Shown piece by piece: positions 46,056-58,180 of a stretch of 64,000 nucleotides of DNA. This DNA is from Astropecten irregularis (Eukaryota > Echinodermata > Asteroidea > Paxillosida > Astropectinidae). Location of the stretch: the NCBI GenBank assembly GCA_963971285.1, contig OZ020254.1, positions 6,200,001 through 6,264,000 on the forward strand, read 5' to 3'. Within the stretch, counting starts at the first letter, position 1, and each line of letters opens with the position of its first letter. Below the pieces are notes generated by a model that worked only from the letters and a program-made list of their open reading frames with translations, was not told where the DNA came from and did not search any database. Position numbers and translations under genes: made by a program.

Positions 46056-46980
46056 GAAAGGCACATTAGGTCTGTTCACATTAATTTGAATCCAATATGC
46101 TTACCATTTTTTTTAAAGCAACTTTTGCTCATTTTACAAGCAAAAACTATACTAAGCTCATTCAAAACTGATATTTTTTTTCATTTCTTGCGCACCGCCC
46201 CTGGCATGTAAGTCCGATAGTTGCCACTATCACGGCTTATACTATAAAAGGCCTAATGTTCTTTTTAAGGAAAAATGACACCATTTTAACTATTTCGAAA
46301 CCAATTGTTTCCTTTTGTTATAATCCTTTACTGAATTCCACACACCCTACATCCGTTCCGACCCTCACTAAACAGAAGAAACAACATCTAATGGGGAAGC
46401 CCAAACATCATTAAAATTGGCATCTCAGTGTATGTATAGAAACAGCTTACATGGACTTATGGGGACGTTATACTTTATTGCAGAAATTCAGACCTGACTA
46501 TAAAAGGTACTGAAAAGGTACATTAGGTTTGTTCACATTTAATTTGAATCCAATATGCTTACCCATTTTTTAAAGCAACTTTTGCTCATTTTACAAGCAA
46601 AAACTATACTAAGCTCATTCAAAACTGATTGTTTTTTTTCTCGCGCATTGCCCCTGAGGGCATGTTAGCTGTACCCCCCTCACCGGTCCCGTAAGTTGCC
46701 AATAATATGGCTTACATTTATAAAAGGCATGATGTTCTTTTTAAGGAAAAATTGCACCCTTTTAATTATTTCGAAATGAATTGTTTCCTTTTGTTATAAT
46801 CCTTTACTGAATTTCACACACCCTACATCCGTCCCGATCCTCATCAGAACATACAGAAGAAACAACATCTTGGGAAGCCCAAATATCTTTAGAATTGGCA
46901 TCTTTTATGTATAGAAACAGCTTACTGGACTTATAGAGACGTTATACTTTATTGCAGAAATTCAGACCTGACTATAAAAC
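46056..46980. repeat. Tandem duplication, two ~460-bp units
   Basis: Unit 1 (about 46056-46502) and unit 2 (about 46510-46980) share long blocks such as TTTGAATCCAATATGCTTAC, AAGCAACTTTTGCTCATTTT, TTCCTTTTGTTATAATCCTT and CTTTATTGCAGAAATTCAGA. Small indels and substitutions separate them. There is no coding content in either unit. Confidence 0.9.
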
Positions 46981-49199
46981 TACTTGCATTTGAACGTTAT
47001 TGGGCAGATACCAAAAGATACAAGTGATGTACTTACATTTTGGTAAGGCTACTGGAACGCGTCATCACCACACAAAAACCCTTTGTTGAGCTGTGGGGTC
47101 CTCAACCACGACCGTGACATGCATGACACGCCGCGTTGCGTTTACTTCATTCCGTGCCAACACGATATTATCGCATCATTCGTCTTCATTTTCACTGAAA
47201 AGAAAACAATACATGAATAGGGAACAATCAAAGTTGGTTGGTAAATTCAATTTGTCTCAATACTATAACGGCATCTGATAACAAATGTAGTCACGAGTTA
47301 CTTCAGTCAATATAGTGCGCTGAAACTCACGGATATTCATATCCAATGACTCTAAATATCGTCAGCATGAAGACATAACAATAGTGCATTTCTTTCATAA
47401 ACCAAACAGCAGCTATTCTTATGAGCATTCTTCTAAGAAAACCGAAATAATTGTTATAGGATTTGTAACACAATTTATATGACATATCAAGAATCTTCTC
47501 GGCATTTCGAAGTGCATGTTGTCTAGATACTCTCTACCGCATGCATGGGGATATTTGACTTGACATTATTGTCAATTTCTAACTGACAATACTTGTCAAA
47601 TGGGAGAAGAAGTTGAACTCCTTGCTCAGTTCTGTTTGAGTCAGGCTTGGCCAAAATATTCAGTTGAAGAAGAAGTTGACTTATGCCGTATATACCCGGT
47701 GGCTGCACCTCTCTAACTCCTGTAACCATACCCGGCTCATACTGTGCCGGCTTTTCATGCCTCTAATCAGTGCTAATAGCCGACTCATTTTCAGCACTTT
47801 ACCCTCCATTGGTGTCGTGGAAATTTGCCTGTGTAATGCGATTTACACCTCAACAGCTTGGTTCCTTGTTTTTCGTGGCTGCGGGCTCCCGGGAAAGACC
47901 GTCCCTGGTAGATAGATGTAGGAAAAACACGCGTTTTTACGGGTGTTATCCCGTGCAAGGGGAGAGAAAAACAGGGAGCAGAGCCTACACGGTCCGGTGT
48001 TTTCTTGTGGCGGAGTTTGGCGATTTCAAAGGGGCGAACCGCTAGGGCCTGGGGTGAGGTGTGTCGAATCAAAGGCTGGGGGACCCTACCGCCGATCGAC
48101 GCGGTGTGGTGAGTGGTGGGTGAGACGCCGGGACGGCCCGATCCAGTCCCAGCCTCGGGCACGCCAGACTCCGAGAGTTTCGTGATAGGCCCTATAATAC
48201 GAGAGATTTCATTTCGTGGGTCTGGTGCACTTTTTTGCCATAAAATAGTCTCTTTTTTTTCGTTCAAAGTGGTTTTTGTGCTAAACGCAAAGAAAAATCC
48301 TAAAATTGCTGACGATGGACGAATTATGGGCCTATAAGCACTTGGGTGTATCTCTTTTCCTTTCGATAGACATATTTTTAAGCTCTCAAAATATTAAAAG
48401 CCTAAGCGAGAGGCAGTATATTAGACACACACTCTGAAAATTATTTCTCCAGGGAGAATATCAGCAGGAGGAAATGTGAAGACTTTCCCCAATGAAAGCA
48501 CGCAGTTATCATCCTAATCAAGTAAGCCTACCGGCCAAGTTTGTACACCACTTCAACGGTGCGGTAAGGCGAGCAAACGCCGTCTTAAGCTTACGAGATG
48601 AGAGCTGTCTCCCTACTCGAGGCCAGGGGAGTTTGGAGAGAAAAAAGAAGAAGCCGTATTTGGTTTAGACCGCTTCCTGTGATGACGGTACGGGGTATTG
48701 TAATCTAAAGAGGGAATTGGTTTCTTGTTCTGACGTGGTTGTCAGTCAGTGTGCTGTCGTTGACTGTGGTTCAGATTGAACCTCGTCTTCCTATACCTTG
48801 GCTAATTAGCTAGCCTCCGACAGGAGGACAAAGCCCCGGTATCTCGTGTGTGTGTGTGTGTGTGTGCTTCTCAATCGACTCGGCGTGTTCGCGCCCGAAT
48901 CTTGACGAGAAAGACAATATCGAGTTTCGCAAAACCGGAGGACGGATCGGGGACAGACAACATCGAGACTCAGTGGAATGTTGTCCCTGTTTCCTCCCAT
49001 CATCATTGCATCTCCAGGCTCCCTCCGTCCCTCCCCAGACTGATCAGATCTGGCGAAATTCAAGACGGTCTTCAACCTAGAATTGGCCTCAATTCGTCAA
49101 GAGGCGTTTAGGCAAGCGGTGGGGGGATTGCGTCCACAAGTCGTATAATACGTTTTAACATCATCGGAACATCGGAATAATTGTGCTGCATCCCTTATA
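46981..49199. promoter_or_regulatory. Intergenic; GC-rich island at 47690-48330
   Basis: 47690-48330 is repeat-poor and GC-rich, with long non-family frames on both strands typical of GC-rich non-coding DNA. A (GT)n run lies at 48846-48866. It is a candidate regulatory block upstream of NK1, inferred from composition only. Confidence 0.25.
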
Positions 49200-49217
49200 T
49201 TGTGGCATTTAGAATAA

Positions 49218-49760
49218 GGTTGAAGCAGGAAATCTAAGTAGGATTTGAAGCTTTGTATGGTGGAAGTCACAGGTTTGCGGAGACACCATGTACAAAACTC
49301 TTTTATAGATGTCTGTGGTTCTGAAAAGAACCGGTGAGAAGTTACATTTCGACGTTCCGGCCAGTTTACTCTGGCCGTCCTCAGCAGAGTGTGTGAGTGT
49401 GAGCATGGAGGAAGGAAAATACCGTCTTTTTCTTCCTCCATGGTCTGAGTGTGATGAAATATAAAATTCAAGGCTTTGCATCTGTTTGATTTCATAAGGT
49501 CCTTCTTTACTCGAGTTAAACATTATACAAGACCGACCTAAAGTCACCTAAAGACTCTTATGGGCAATATTTTACTACACGTATAGGGAAGCTTTGCAGT
49601 GGTGGAAGTTGAATAAAGTAAGGTTTGCAGGTTCATCAAGAACTTCTCTTTTATAAAGCATATAGAGATGTGGTTCTGATAAGAACATCGGAACATCACC
49701 TTCAGCATCCCACTCACCAGAACCACGTCACCTTTTAAAAAGAGAATCATGTCATGGTGT
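49218..49760. mobile_element. Two diverged hairpin-family copies
   Basis: 49240-49395 has ATTTGAAGCTTTGTATGGTG, TTTGCGGAGACACCATGTAC and, on the minus strand, a hammerhead-like CTGAGGACGGCCAG ... CTGGCCGGAACGTC. GGAAC replaces GAAAC, and stem I does not pair. 49600-49760 repeats the same order of blocks (GCAGTGGTGGAAG, AGTAAGGTTTGCAGGTTCAT, GATGTGGTTCTGATAAGAAC) but is more diverged. Confidence 0.5.
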
Positions 49761-50132
49761 ATACACGCAAACATTAACCTATAGGCAAAATGCGCCAATA
49801 TCATAGCCCAGCATATAGGTATGCCATTATATAAGCCTCACATCTCTGTTATTGAACTCACTATAATGACCGTGGATAAATAAGACACATTCTCCATGCT
49901 ATGACGATGTATCTTGTAACGCTTTAGCTGCGCCATTTACCAGAGGTAGAATATCAGTTGCTCTTGTACCCTATAAGTTTGTACCACCCCAGGCTTTCAA
50001 CAACATACGGTGCACACTCGAGAACATTACACCAAAATGTCCTTGTCCATGTTTTTTTTTATCGAGGTTTTTGTTGCGTAATGCCTTTAGAATTCAATTC
50101 TGATGTGACGATACAGGTCTTTGAGGTATGTG

Positions 50133-50357
50133 TTGTTTAGGCTCCGACTCCGGCACAATTTCGTGAATCCGTTCGAAAATAACGGGTATCAAAATAGAGG
50201 CTTTGGGCTGCGGTTCGGAAGGAGATTCTCTGGTTTGAAAAGGAAAACAGAGCTTCAGCTTAAATGAAATCCCACAACCTATTATAATTTTCAGCATATG
50301 GATGACGGAACCGGAGCCTGAGCCCGAGCCCGAGCCTCCGTTTCGTAAACGCCCATA
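50133..50357. mobile_element. Family R2 MITE copy
   Basis: It has AATTTCGTGAATCCGTTCGA, GGGCTGCGGTTCGGAAGGAG, ATTCTCTGGTTTGAAAAGGA and TTTTCAGCATATGGATGACG. It ends GAGCCTCCGTTTCGTAAACG then CCCATA. The left end is shortened. Confidence 0.7.
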
Positions 50358-51062
50358 GTCGACAAGAAGACATTTCAATTGTCGGACCGTAGGCCTATGT
50401 TGTTAATGTTCTGTGTTGGGGATCATTATACAACAAATGAAATACATTTTGTGGAGTTACTTTTAAGCATCTAGCGAAGGGTCCCATTGATCCTATAGCA
50501 CATTGTGGTACAGCTCAAACACAACGAACATGAACAGATATATACATGTATACTTAAACACGAATGCAAGCGAAAACAACAAATTAAAAACAATACCGCT
50601 AATACATTACTACTGATGCTGTATAGTATTTCCCAAGGTCAGGGCTCCGACTCACGCTGGCCTCGTTTGCGCATCGGATAGCCGTCCTTGGTCCGTCGGC
50701 CAGACTGCTACCGGATTGATGGCGAGTAATTGGGCAAATAAGAGGGCGCTAATGATGACTAAATTGCCGACCTGACGAGTGATCTTGATTGAAATGGAAT
50801 CTGGGCGCGAATTGGACTGAGGCTAAGAGAGTCTTGACTTGCTTAGCTTGCTTGCTTATCCAACCTATACTCACACACACCCCAATTTGTTTTTCGATAT
50901 AGAGGGTACAACAAAAGCGCCCACGTTCCTCAAAACTTTAGGCCCTAGTAGTTTGTGAAAACCCATAAGCCTATGTGAAATCACATGAAAATATCAGACA
51001 GTTCAGATACAATAGAACAGAATACAGGACAACCCATCTAGCCGTACTGACGTCTATGTCAT
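50358..51062. promoter_or_regulatory. Intergenic; unique block 50640-50850
   Basis: 50640-50850 is repeat-poor and contains CGAGTAATTGGGC, GCTAATGATGACTAAATTGC and GAATTGGACTGAGG, that is, several TAAT/ATTG words. It is a candidate regulatory element. The remainder is AT-rich. Confidence 0.25.
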
Positions 51063-51360
51063 TTAAGGTAGTACTTTGGCAGCATACCGAAATCTACGTA
51101 TTACTTACAGGGTATATAAAGATGGTGATGATACTGTTAAAATTATTCTACCTGAAATGCTGTATTTATTCAGAAAAGCCTGAGTAAAGCCAGTAAAGAC
51201 TTAAGAAATACTGTGGCCGTTTTTCATCGTTTCCTCAAAAAGTAGTCACCCGTTGGGACTGAAATTTTCACAGATGACTGTTACTGTATCTTGCTTGAAA
51301 TTTTTGCCCATGAATCTGTATTTTATTTTGACAAAAACCAAAGTACGATACTACCTTTAA
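51063..51360 (+). mobile_element. Family R1 MITE, best-preserved ends
   Basis: TTAAGGTAGTACTTTGG at the left is inverted at CCAAAGTACGATACTACCTT at the right. This copy defines the R1 terminal repeats. The interior has ACAGGGTATATAAAGATGGT and GGGACTGAAATTTTCACAGA. Confidence 0.8.
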
Positions 51361-52047
51361 ATTAAAGAGAAATTATGGGAGAATCAAATTACATGCCTCC
51401 GATTAAACACTCTAACGATATAATAATCTAACGATTTGTCCAGTACCACAATCATGTTAAGATGTATAAAGGAGTGAGGCAGTGGCTAATTTTGACGACA
51501 AACCTTTTGTAGAGGCCGGAATCACCAAATGACCCATTGATTAATAACGCCATCGTCAGGTCATTGTGCCGCTGACCAGAACAAATTTGATTAAGTTGTT
51601 GGACGTCAAACCGTATTCCGTGGGAAGCTTTAATCCTGATGGGCGACGGGAGTCGAGTGGGTGCTGACAAGTAGTCAAGGATGCAATGAGAAGAAATCCC
51701 CTTAATTTTCGTTTCGAGTGGAACACGATGCACGGTTTTCCTCCACTCGTAATGTTTTGTTTAGTGTTTGCTTTTATATTTATTTGTATGATTTCAATAT
51801 TGACAAATATAATTGATCATTTTGATTTTGATAAGACGAAAAGTCATAGACCTAACAGAATTTGAAGCGAAGATCATGATTAGACAGATTATATAAAAAG
51901 GTTTTGACGCGCAAACCATTTTCCATTAATAAAAGGTCTTTTTAATTTTCCCCTTTTCTGTCTTATATCAAGCAAGTTTCCTCGAATGTAAAAATTTGTC
52001 TTCAAACGAACTTCAAATAACCCCAAAAGTTACTCCATGCAGAATTG
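51361..52047. promoter_or_regulatory. Intergenic; ATTA-rich block 51450-51740
   Basis: 51450-51740 is unique and contains GGCTAATTTTG, CCATTGATTAATAACGCC, TTTGATTAAG and TTTAATCCTGATGG. This clustering of homeodomain-type words suggests a possible enhancer. 51740-52047 is AT-rich. Confidence 0.25.
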
Positions 52048-55000
52048 TATTTATTTATTATTTATTTATTTCAAAATCTTTATACAGGATACATAATATC
52101 AGCTCAAAGGCTGTTTTACAACATGGTCCTGTGAAATAATAAAAACATCAATTAACAACTATAAAAAGGATGAAAGAAAGGAGACAATTAAATGTAAAGA
52201 ACAACAATAACGACAACTACGTGGAACCCCAAAAGAAGACCAAAATAGAGGGCAAACACATATTTTAAAAGAATGTACATCGATTAAAAGTAAAGCTTTT
52301 TATACATATTTTTAAAAAAATCAATAGAGGACGCATTCTGGACTTCGGCAGGTAAATTATTCCATACAATTGCTCCTGAGTAGTTGAGAGATTGCTTAAC
52401 ACATTCCATATTAACTTTGGGGACTACAACATTAAGGGAATTGGCGTTTCTTGTATTAAACCCATGCCTATCAAAATACATCTCAACATTGTTACAAAGT
52501 CTGTCAGGGGCTATACCATGAACACATTTGTACATATTACAAGCTAAAAAATAATCCCTCCTTTGTTCAAAGGTCTGCCAAGAAAGTTCTCTCATGATAT
52601 CATCACCATGAGAATGAATGTAATCAAAGTTATTAGCAACGATCCTGGCAGCTCTTTTTTGCAGTCTATATAGGGTCTTCCTATTGGTCATTGAGCAGTT
52701 ACCCCATACAGAACTGGCATAGTCTAGACAAGGCTGAATGGTTGTTTTGTATAAGGTATTAAGAAGACTTTTGTTAACATCATGACGTAGTCGACCAAGG
52801 GAATGAATCTTATAGGCTACCGATTTCAAAACATTCCTAGCATGAGATTCCCAAGTGAGATTTTCATCAACTTCAACCCCCAAATACCTTACTCGGTCAA
52901 CCTGTTCAAGTTGAATATTGTTAAGTGAGATATTCAATTTGTCATCATTATTCACACGACTTGATTTTAAAAGCATAATTTTTGTTTTATCAGGATTAAT
53001 AGAAAGACGATTACTTTCGTACCAGTCACTAATGCTATCAATGTTACATTGCAAAACATGATTAACATCATTCATATCACTCCTAGTAGTGTAAATAATA
53101 ACATCATCAGCAAATATATTACATGTACAATCAGAATTAACACTTTGAGTTATGTCATTGATATAGATTAAAAATAAGATTGGTCCCAGAACACTTCCCT
53201 GGGGTACGCCAATAGAAATATCATTAGGACTAGACGTTTCACCATTGCATCTAACCACTTGTTTTCTGTTGGAAATGTAGTTTTCAAACCATTTGAGCAC
53301 AGTACCAGAAATACCATACTGTTGTAATTTAAAGAGTAATAATTCGTGGTCAATGGTATCAAAACATTTTGATATGTCAAGAAAGCAAGAACCAATAACT
53401 TCACGTTCATTAAAAGCTTCATAAAAATCATCAATGACTCGATGTAGGCATGACTGAGTGGAGTGGTTCTTAAGGAAGGCAAATTGATCAGTTGTAAACA
53501 TATCATGAGTGTTCAGGTAATCAAGAAGTTGAACCTGAACTTCTTTTTCAATAATTTTACCAACATGACAAACAACAGAGATTGGTCTGTAATTACCTTT
53601 GTCGTTTTTGCAACCCTTTCCCTTATAAATAGGGATAGTACGGGCAAATTTCCAATCATCTGGAATATAACCACTCTTAAGAGACTGATTGATAATATAA
53701 CAAAGTGATCTGTGAATATGTAGTGCACTTAGTCTGAGAAGTTTAGTATCAAAGTCCCAAACATCAAGATTACTGTCAGTACTAAGATGACGTAAGGACT
53801 TCAAAATAGACTCATCAGGCACAGGATCAAAGCTGAGACTATAAACACATTTAGGGTTTTTCCAAACAAGAGGAATCTTTTTAAAAGAGTCAGCAATTTT
53901 CTTACCAATACCAGTGAAGAAATCATTCATATCAGAGCAATTAAGATCAGGATGCGTACTATTGATGAATTGACTATTACCAGTGGCTTTGTGAACCTCT
54001 CGCCATAACCTTTTAGGATTATTACTATATTTAACAGACACCTGATCAAAGTAATCACGTTTAGCTTCTCTTATTAACAAGGAGACAAGATTCCTAGTTT
54101 TTCTGTACTCATTCAAGGTATCAGAACAACCACTAGAAATGGAGAGTGATTTTAAGAAATCTCTTTTATACATAAGTTTAACAATGTCTGGGGTCATCCA
54201 GGAACAATATTTGTTTTTAACTCTGACGGTTTTAATAGGAGCATGTTTATTACTTATTTTTAAAAACTCATCACGCCAGGTAGTCCACATTTTATCTTCA
54301 AAGCTGCAACCTTCATACTTGTTAAAAATAGAACAACACTCAAGATCATATAGGAAGGCTTCTTCATTGAATTTTTTAAAGTCCCTAAACCTAACAGTTT
54401 TATGTTTAGTTGCCTTAAAATCAAGGTCAATACAGGTATAAACCATATAGTGATCACTAAGAGTTATCTTAGCCACATCACAGAGAGTATGTTTCTCAGG
54501 TATCGAACTTAAAATAAGATCAATACATTTAGATGATTCATTTGTGACCCGTGTAGGTTTAGTAACAAGTTGATTAAGAACATATAAACTTTCAATCAAA
54601 TGAATAGGATTGCTGCTTAAGGATTCATCAAATTTATAATCAATATTAAAATCGCCCAATAAAATAATCTCTTTGTTTTCAATAGAAGCTTTATCTAGAG
54701 TGTCGAGGATCCCATTAAAATACTCACAATCGGCATTAGGAGGTCTATACATGCAGCATAATAATAACTCACACTTTTTCAACTTGAGTTCCAGCCATGA
54801 TGCTTCAAGAGCTTCATTAGTCAGGTCAGTCCTCTCGTTGAAAGATATGGTATTTCTGACATAGATACAGACTCCACCACCCCGGCGACCATCCGTTCTA
54901 TCATGCCTCACAACATTGTAACCATTTATTTGGATTTCAACATTATTAATTTTATCACACAACCAAGTTTCAGATATACATAGCACATCAATATCCAGCT

Positions 55001-55274
55001 TATTCGTTAGAAATCGAATTTCATCCATTTTGGAGGACAGACTCCTAACATTAATATGGGCAATCTTAATACCTTTACAACTGGTTAGCTTCTTTGCACA
55101 GATATTATAATCACCCATACAAATGAAGCATTTTTGGGAAATATCATGCTTACATTGTGGTTCTATATCATTTGATTTGTCACTACCAACAACATCTTTG
55201 GGTTTACCAATCCTAAGTAAATCATCTTGCTTATCAACAGTATTCAGTATGGGTTTTTTAAGAATCCAGTTCAC
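52048..55274 (-). mobile_element. CR1/L2-type LINE, 3' end with (AAAT)n tail
   Basis: The minus-strand element comprises the ORF at 52284-55274, a 3' UTR of about 210 bp and a TAAATAAAT-type simple tail at 52048-52070, as usual for CR1/L2-group LINEs. The 5' boundary and target duplication are not resolved, and no ORF1 is seen upstream, so it is probably 5'-truncated. Confidence 0.85.
52284..55274 (-). CDS. LINE endonuclease/reverse transcriptase ORF2
   Basis: The enzyme nicks target DNA and reverse-transcribes the element RNA. The uninterrupted 996-codon frame has an apurinic-type endonuclease (about 70-285): N74 in HINVRS, E102 in SETWL, D208/N210 in LGDFN and SDH at 273-275. The reverse transcriptase (about 540-800) has NYRPISVV, FLDISKCFDTIDH, GVPQGSVLGPILF and the catalytic FADD at 721-724. 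The C-terminal part (LHRRL-like RLRHDVNKSLL, QPCLDYASSVWG, FFKNMYKKLYF) is typical of CR1/L2 relatives. The frame opens with GTG after an in-frame TGA; the first ATG is at 55118 (residue 53), leaving the endonuclease complete. No frameshift or stop suggests a recent insertion. Confidence 0.92.
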   Translation of the reverse strand: MNWILKKPILNTVDKQDDLLRIGKPKDVVGSDKSNDIEPQCKHDISQKCFICMGDYNICAKKLTSCKGIKIAHINVRSLSSKMDEIRFLTNKLDIDVLCISETWLCDKINNVEIQINGYNVVRHDRTDGRRGGGVCIYVRNTISFNERTDLTNEALEASWLELKLKKCELLLCCMYRPPNADCEYFNGILDTLDKASIENKEIILLGDFNIDYKFDESLSSNPIHLIESLYVLNQLVTKPTRVTNESSKCIDLILSSIPEKHTLCDVAKITLSDHYMVYTCIDLDFKATKHKTVRFRDFKKFNEEAFLYDLECCSIFNKYEGCSFEDKMWTTWRDEFLKISNKHAPIKTVRVKNKYCSWMTPDIVKLMYKRDFLKSLSISSGCSDTLNEYRKTRNLVSLLIREAKRDYFDQVSVKYSNNPKRLWREVHKATGNSQFINSTHPDLNCSDMNDFFTGIGKKIADSFKKIPLVWKNPKCVYSLSFDPVPDESILKSLRHLSTDSNLDVWDFDTKLLRLSALHIHRSLCYIINQSLKSGYIPDDWKFARTIPIYKGKGCKNDKGNYRPISVVCHVGKIIEKEVQVQLLDYLNTHDMFTTDQFAFLKNHSTQSCLHRVIDDFYEAFNEREVIGSCFLDISKCFDTIDHELLLFKLQQYGISGTVLKWFENYISNRKQVVRCNGETSSPNDISIGVPQGSVLGPILFLIYINDITQSVNSDCTCNIFADDVIIYTTRSDMNDVNHVLQCNIDSISDWYESNRLSINPDKTKIMLLKSSRVNNDDKLNISLNNIQLEQVDRVRYLGVEVDENLTWESHARNVLKSVAYKIHSLGRLRHDVNKSLLNTLYKTTIQPCLDYASSVWGNCSMTNRKTLYRLQKRAARIVANNFDYIHSHGDDIMRELSWQTFEQRRDYFLACNMYKCVHGIAPDRLCNNVEMYFDRHGFNTRNANSLNVVVPKVNMECVKQSLNYSGAIVWNNLPAEVQNASSIDFFKNMYKKLYF

Positions 55275-58180
55275 TATTCAGCAGTTTTATGCACGAGCAA
55301 CACGGGACACTTTATATGCACGGTGAAAGACACCCCATAAGTCATAACCCTGATCCGTTGAAGTAGGGAAACGGTTTGAAATTTAAGTTTTCAGCGGCTG
55401 ATTAACAAACTTACAAGGTGTGCTTTTGATTAGAAAGCAAGAGAGAGGGGAGAGAATAATAATCATGTCGATGAAAAAATATTTAGGAATTCCCAAGTGA
55501 ATGAATAGCACGGGTGGAATATCTGGTTCTCGTGTGAGACCGAGAGTCTCTGTGAGTTGGGCGAACGGGAATGCCAAGTCGCCTTAACGCTTCGCGCCAG
55601 GATAATTGGCGGCAACTTTGCTAGCGTCGGTAACCATTAACACGTGCACTGGTGTACAGGGTGTTTCCTCTCAAGGTGATTGCAACTTTCTCCAAAAAAA
55701 TGAACATTCAGTTTCTGGTTTAATATATAATTGTTTAAAGGCCTCATATATGTTGGAGAGACATTCATGTTTACTGGTTTACTATGTGCATGTGTAAAGT
55801 GTATGTGTTCCAGTAGGGAGATTGTGATTAGGCCTATGTGACCATATATAGAATGAATTAGAACTGGCTGGTTTGCCAAAGAAGGCAGGGTTCCTCCATG
55901 ATTTAACTGCTGGTAACTGAGAGCTTCTCAATGATACTCCGTTCGGTCTCCATCTTCTTCTCCAGACATGTTTCGTCACAATAAACCTTATTTTATGAAG
56001 AACAACAACTTGCACGGTCGTGGAAATACATAGGCCTATTGTTGTTGAAAGGGGAGTTTTGCGAACGAACGGTTGACGTGTATAGAGCAAAATACTGGAA
56101 GCCAAGGTGTTCAAAATGAACACCCATAGTGCCTCCTTATCCTACGAAGACGTGAGCCGTAGACACAAGAAAAACACGGGGGCACCCGGCCCCACCACAA
56201 GATTGAATTAACTCCAATACCAAACACCTTTAATAGGAAACACTGTGGTATACCTGCAAATAGCCAGGACACAATAGAAGGTACTGCTTGTCTTCTCGCA
56301 TTTTGTAATTGACGCCCGATCAATTTAATTAGTCTTTTCTTTCCCCGAGAATTGCGAGTGGAAGCCCTATTGACACCTTGTTTCTTTAGCCGAGATTCAG
56401 TCACACTGCTTAGGCTTTGTTATTTATTAGGGTTGGTGGCGGACAATAAAAACCCATAGGTGATTAGTATTCGTCTGATGTTGCCGTGTCTAATTGTAGG
56501 ATGCCACCAAAAACCCCCGGCTAAGAAAAGCCGAGAAAACACTGGACAGCCGGCATCCTTGTGAGGGTCAGCCGAGTTATTCAAGGGGGTCTTTAGACAA
56601 GAAAGGGGAGCAATTTCGGGGCCTAATTGTTGCAGGGGGTTCACACGTCGGCACACAGGCCTCTGATGTGGTGGTATCACAGGCTAAGACGGGATATTGC
56701 CTGCATTGTCCGCGAATTGGCGTTTTGGAGATCTTTGGATAATGCCTTTTTATCGCCCACTTGAAAATCAAGCCTGTTGTAATTGGGTTGGGGATGATAC
56801 GCGCTGTGGGGGGAATATAGAAGGGTGTTGCTAGCTACCGTATTACTGAACGAAGGGGATCGGCCAGTATGTGCACGGTGGTAGGTGAATGGGATTAGGA
56901 CTATCAATTACATCGAGTGTTTGCACGGTGGAAAACCCAAAAGCTAAAACCCGTCTTGCAATAACACTCCAGCCAGCTCGCAACACACTCACCCGTCTAT
57001 ACATGATGTATACACACACTCCCATCCCTCCTATACGGCCTACACAGTGTAATGTACGCTCATTTCTTCATTAGTATTCATGAGACCAATTGCTTTTCAT
57101 CTTGCCGGTGTGTCTTCCCCCCTTAGTTCGTGACCCTATTGTCTGTGCCGATCTAATCCCCAGTTCGCAATGATTCCAAAGTAATTGCCTTCCTTTTTTC
57201 AATATTTAATGAATTTATGTATCCTTCGCGTCCGGCCAGAGCTCCCCCTATACCCGGTGTATGCGACGTGTGCGCTGGCGAGAGACCGGGAGCTTTTAGC
57301 GTGATTTGCTGATCGCCGATGGGGGGGAAAAAACATAACACGGGCCCGGGTGGTGTTCGGCACATGCCATCAAAAGAATTATGCTTTCTCCTCCCGAATA
57401 ATAATTGCTTTTTCGTGAAACGAAGAGCGAGGGGGAAGTCAGTCGGATAAACGTTCTGAAAACAATTATAATCGATTCCCGGACAAGTCCGATGATAGCC
57501 CATGCATGTTAAATGAGGACGGCCCGAGTCCGCCGTGTGGGGCACGGGAGACTCGGCACATCTACCCCGCGAATCCTGCCGCCCACAAACGACAGTAAAA
57601 GCCGAGGTAGGCTCAACAAGAAAAACATCGTATAAAGCCCCAATGTGTTTTGCTAAGTCCACGCTCCAACGACTTCTCGCATATTTATACTTATACAGCA
57701 AAACAGGGGAAACAAAATCTAATGGCTTAATGGTTAACCTTCACGACACCAATCCATTCCTACTAAAGATCACATCCAACCCCCGGTTGGTCCTTTTTTT
57801 CGGATTCCAGCGCTAAGCTGATTTCCTAGTCATCAAGTCCTCCAAACGACCCATTTGATGTAGGTTTTATTTTGAAGACCGCACTATAAACACTGACGCC
57901 GGGGATAAAAACATTCCCCAACGCTATAATTTCCACAATTTTATATTTTGCGTCGGCCCTTCTTTGATGTCCAGTACCCCAAAGAAACAAGTCTGTTTTA
58001 TGAGTCATATTTTTTTCTGGCTTGTTGGGGAGGGTGGATTAAACAAGCTAAACAGAGAGAAAAATGCTCGGAAGTCTTGCTTTTGGGGAGCCGGGGCAAG
58101 TGTTTAAATGTATTTGATCGAGCGGAAAACCGTGCGATTGTGGGACCAGGCACACTCTTTGACTGTGGCGTTTAGCGAGC
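55275..58180. other. Upstream region of NK1; no gene seen
   Basis: 56100-57800 is GC-richer and repeat-poor. Long frames here (for example 57153-57701, minus) show no domain and are taken as chance. ATTA/TAAT words are common (AATTTAATTAGTC near 56321, CTAATTGTAGG near 56490). It is possibly NK1 upstream regulatory DNA, on position only. Confidence 0.35.

Noticed and set aside
47791-48267. 158-codon open frame on the minus strand
   Set aside because: GC-rich unique DNA with equally open frames on the other strand and no family resemblance.
49218-49395. Active hammerhead at 49.35 kb
   Set aside because: GAAAC is changed to GGAAC and stem I does not pair, so it is called a remnant.
57153-57701. 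182-codon open frame on the minus strand
   Set aside because: No domain, signal or repeat pattern of a real protein. It lies in a GC-richer block where chance frames are long, and overlapping frames exist on the other strand.
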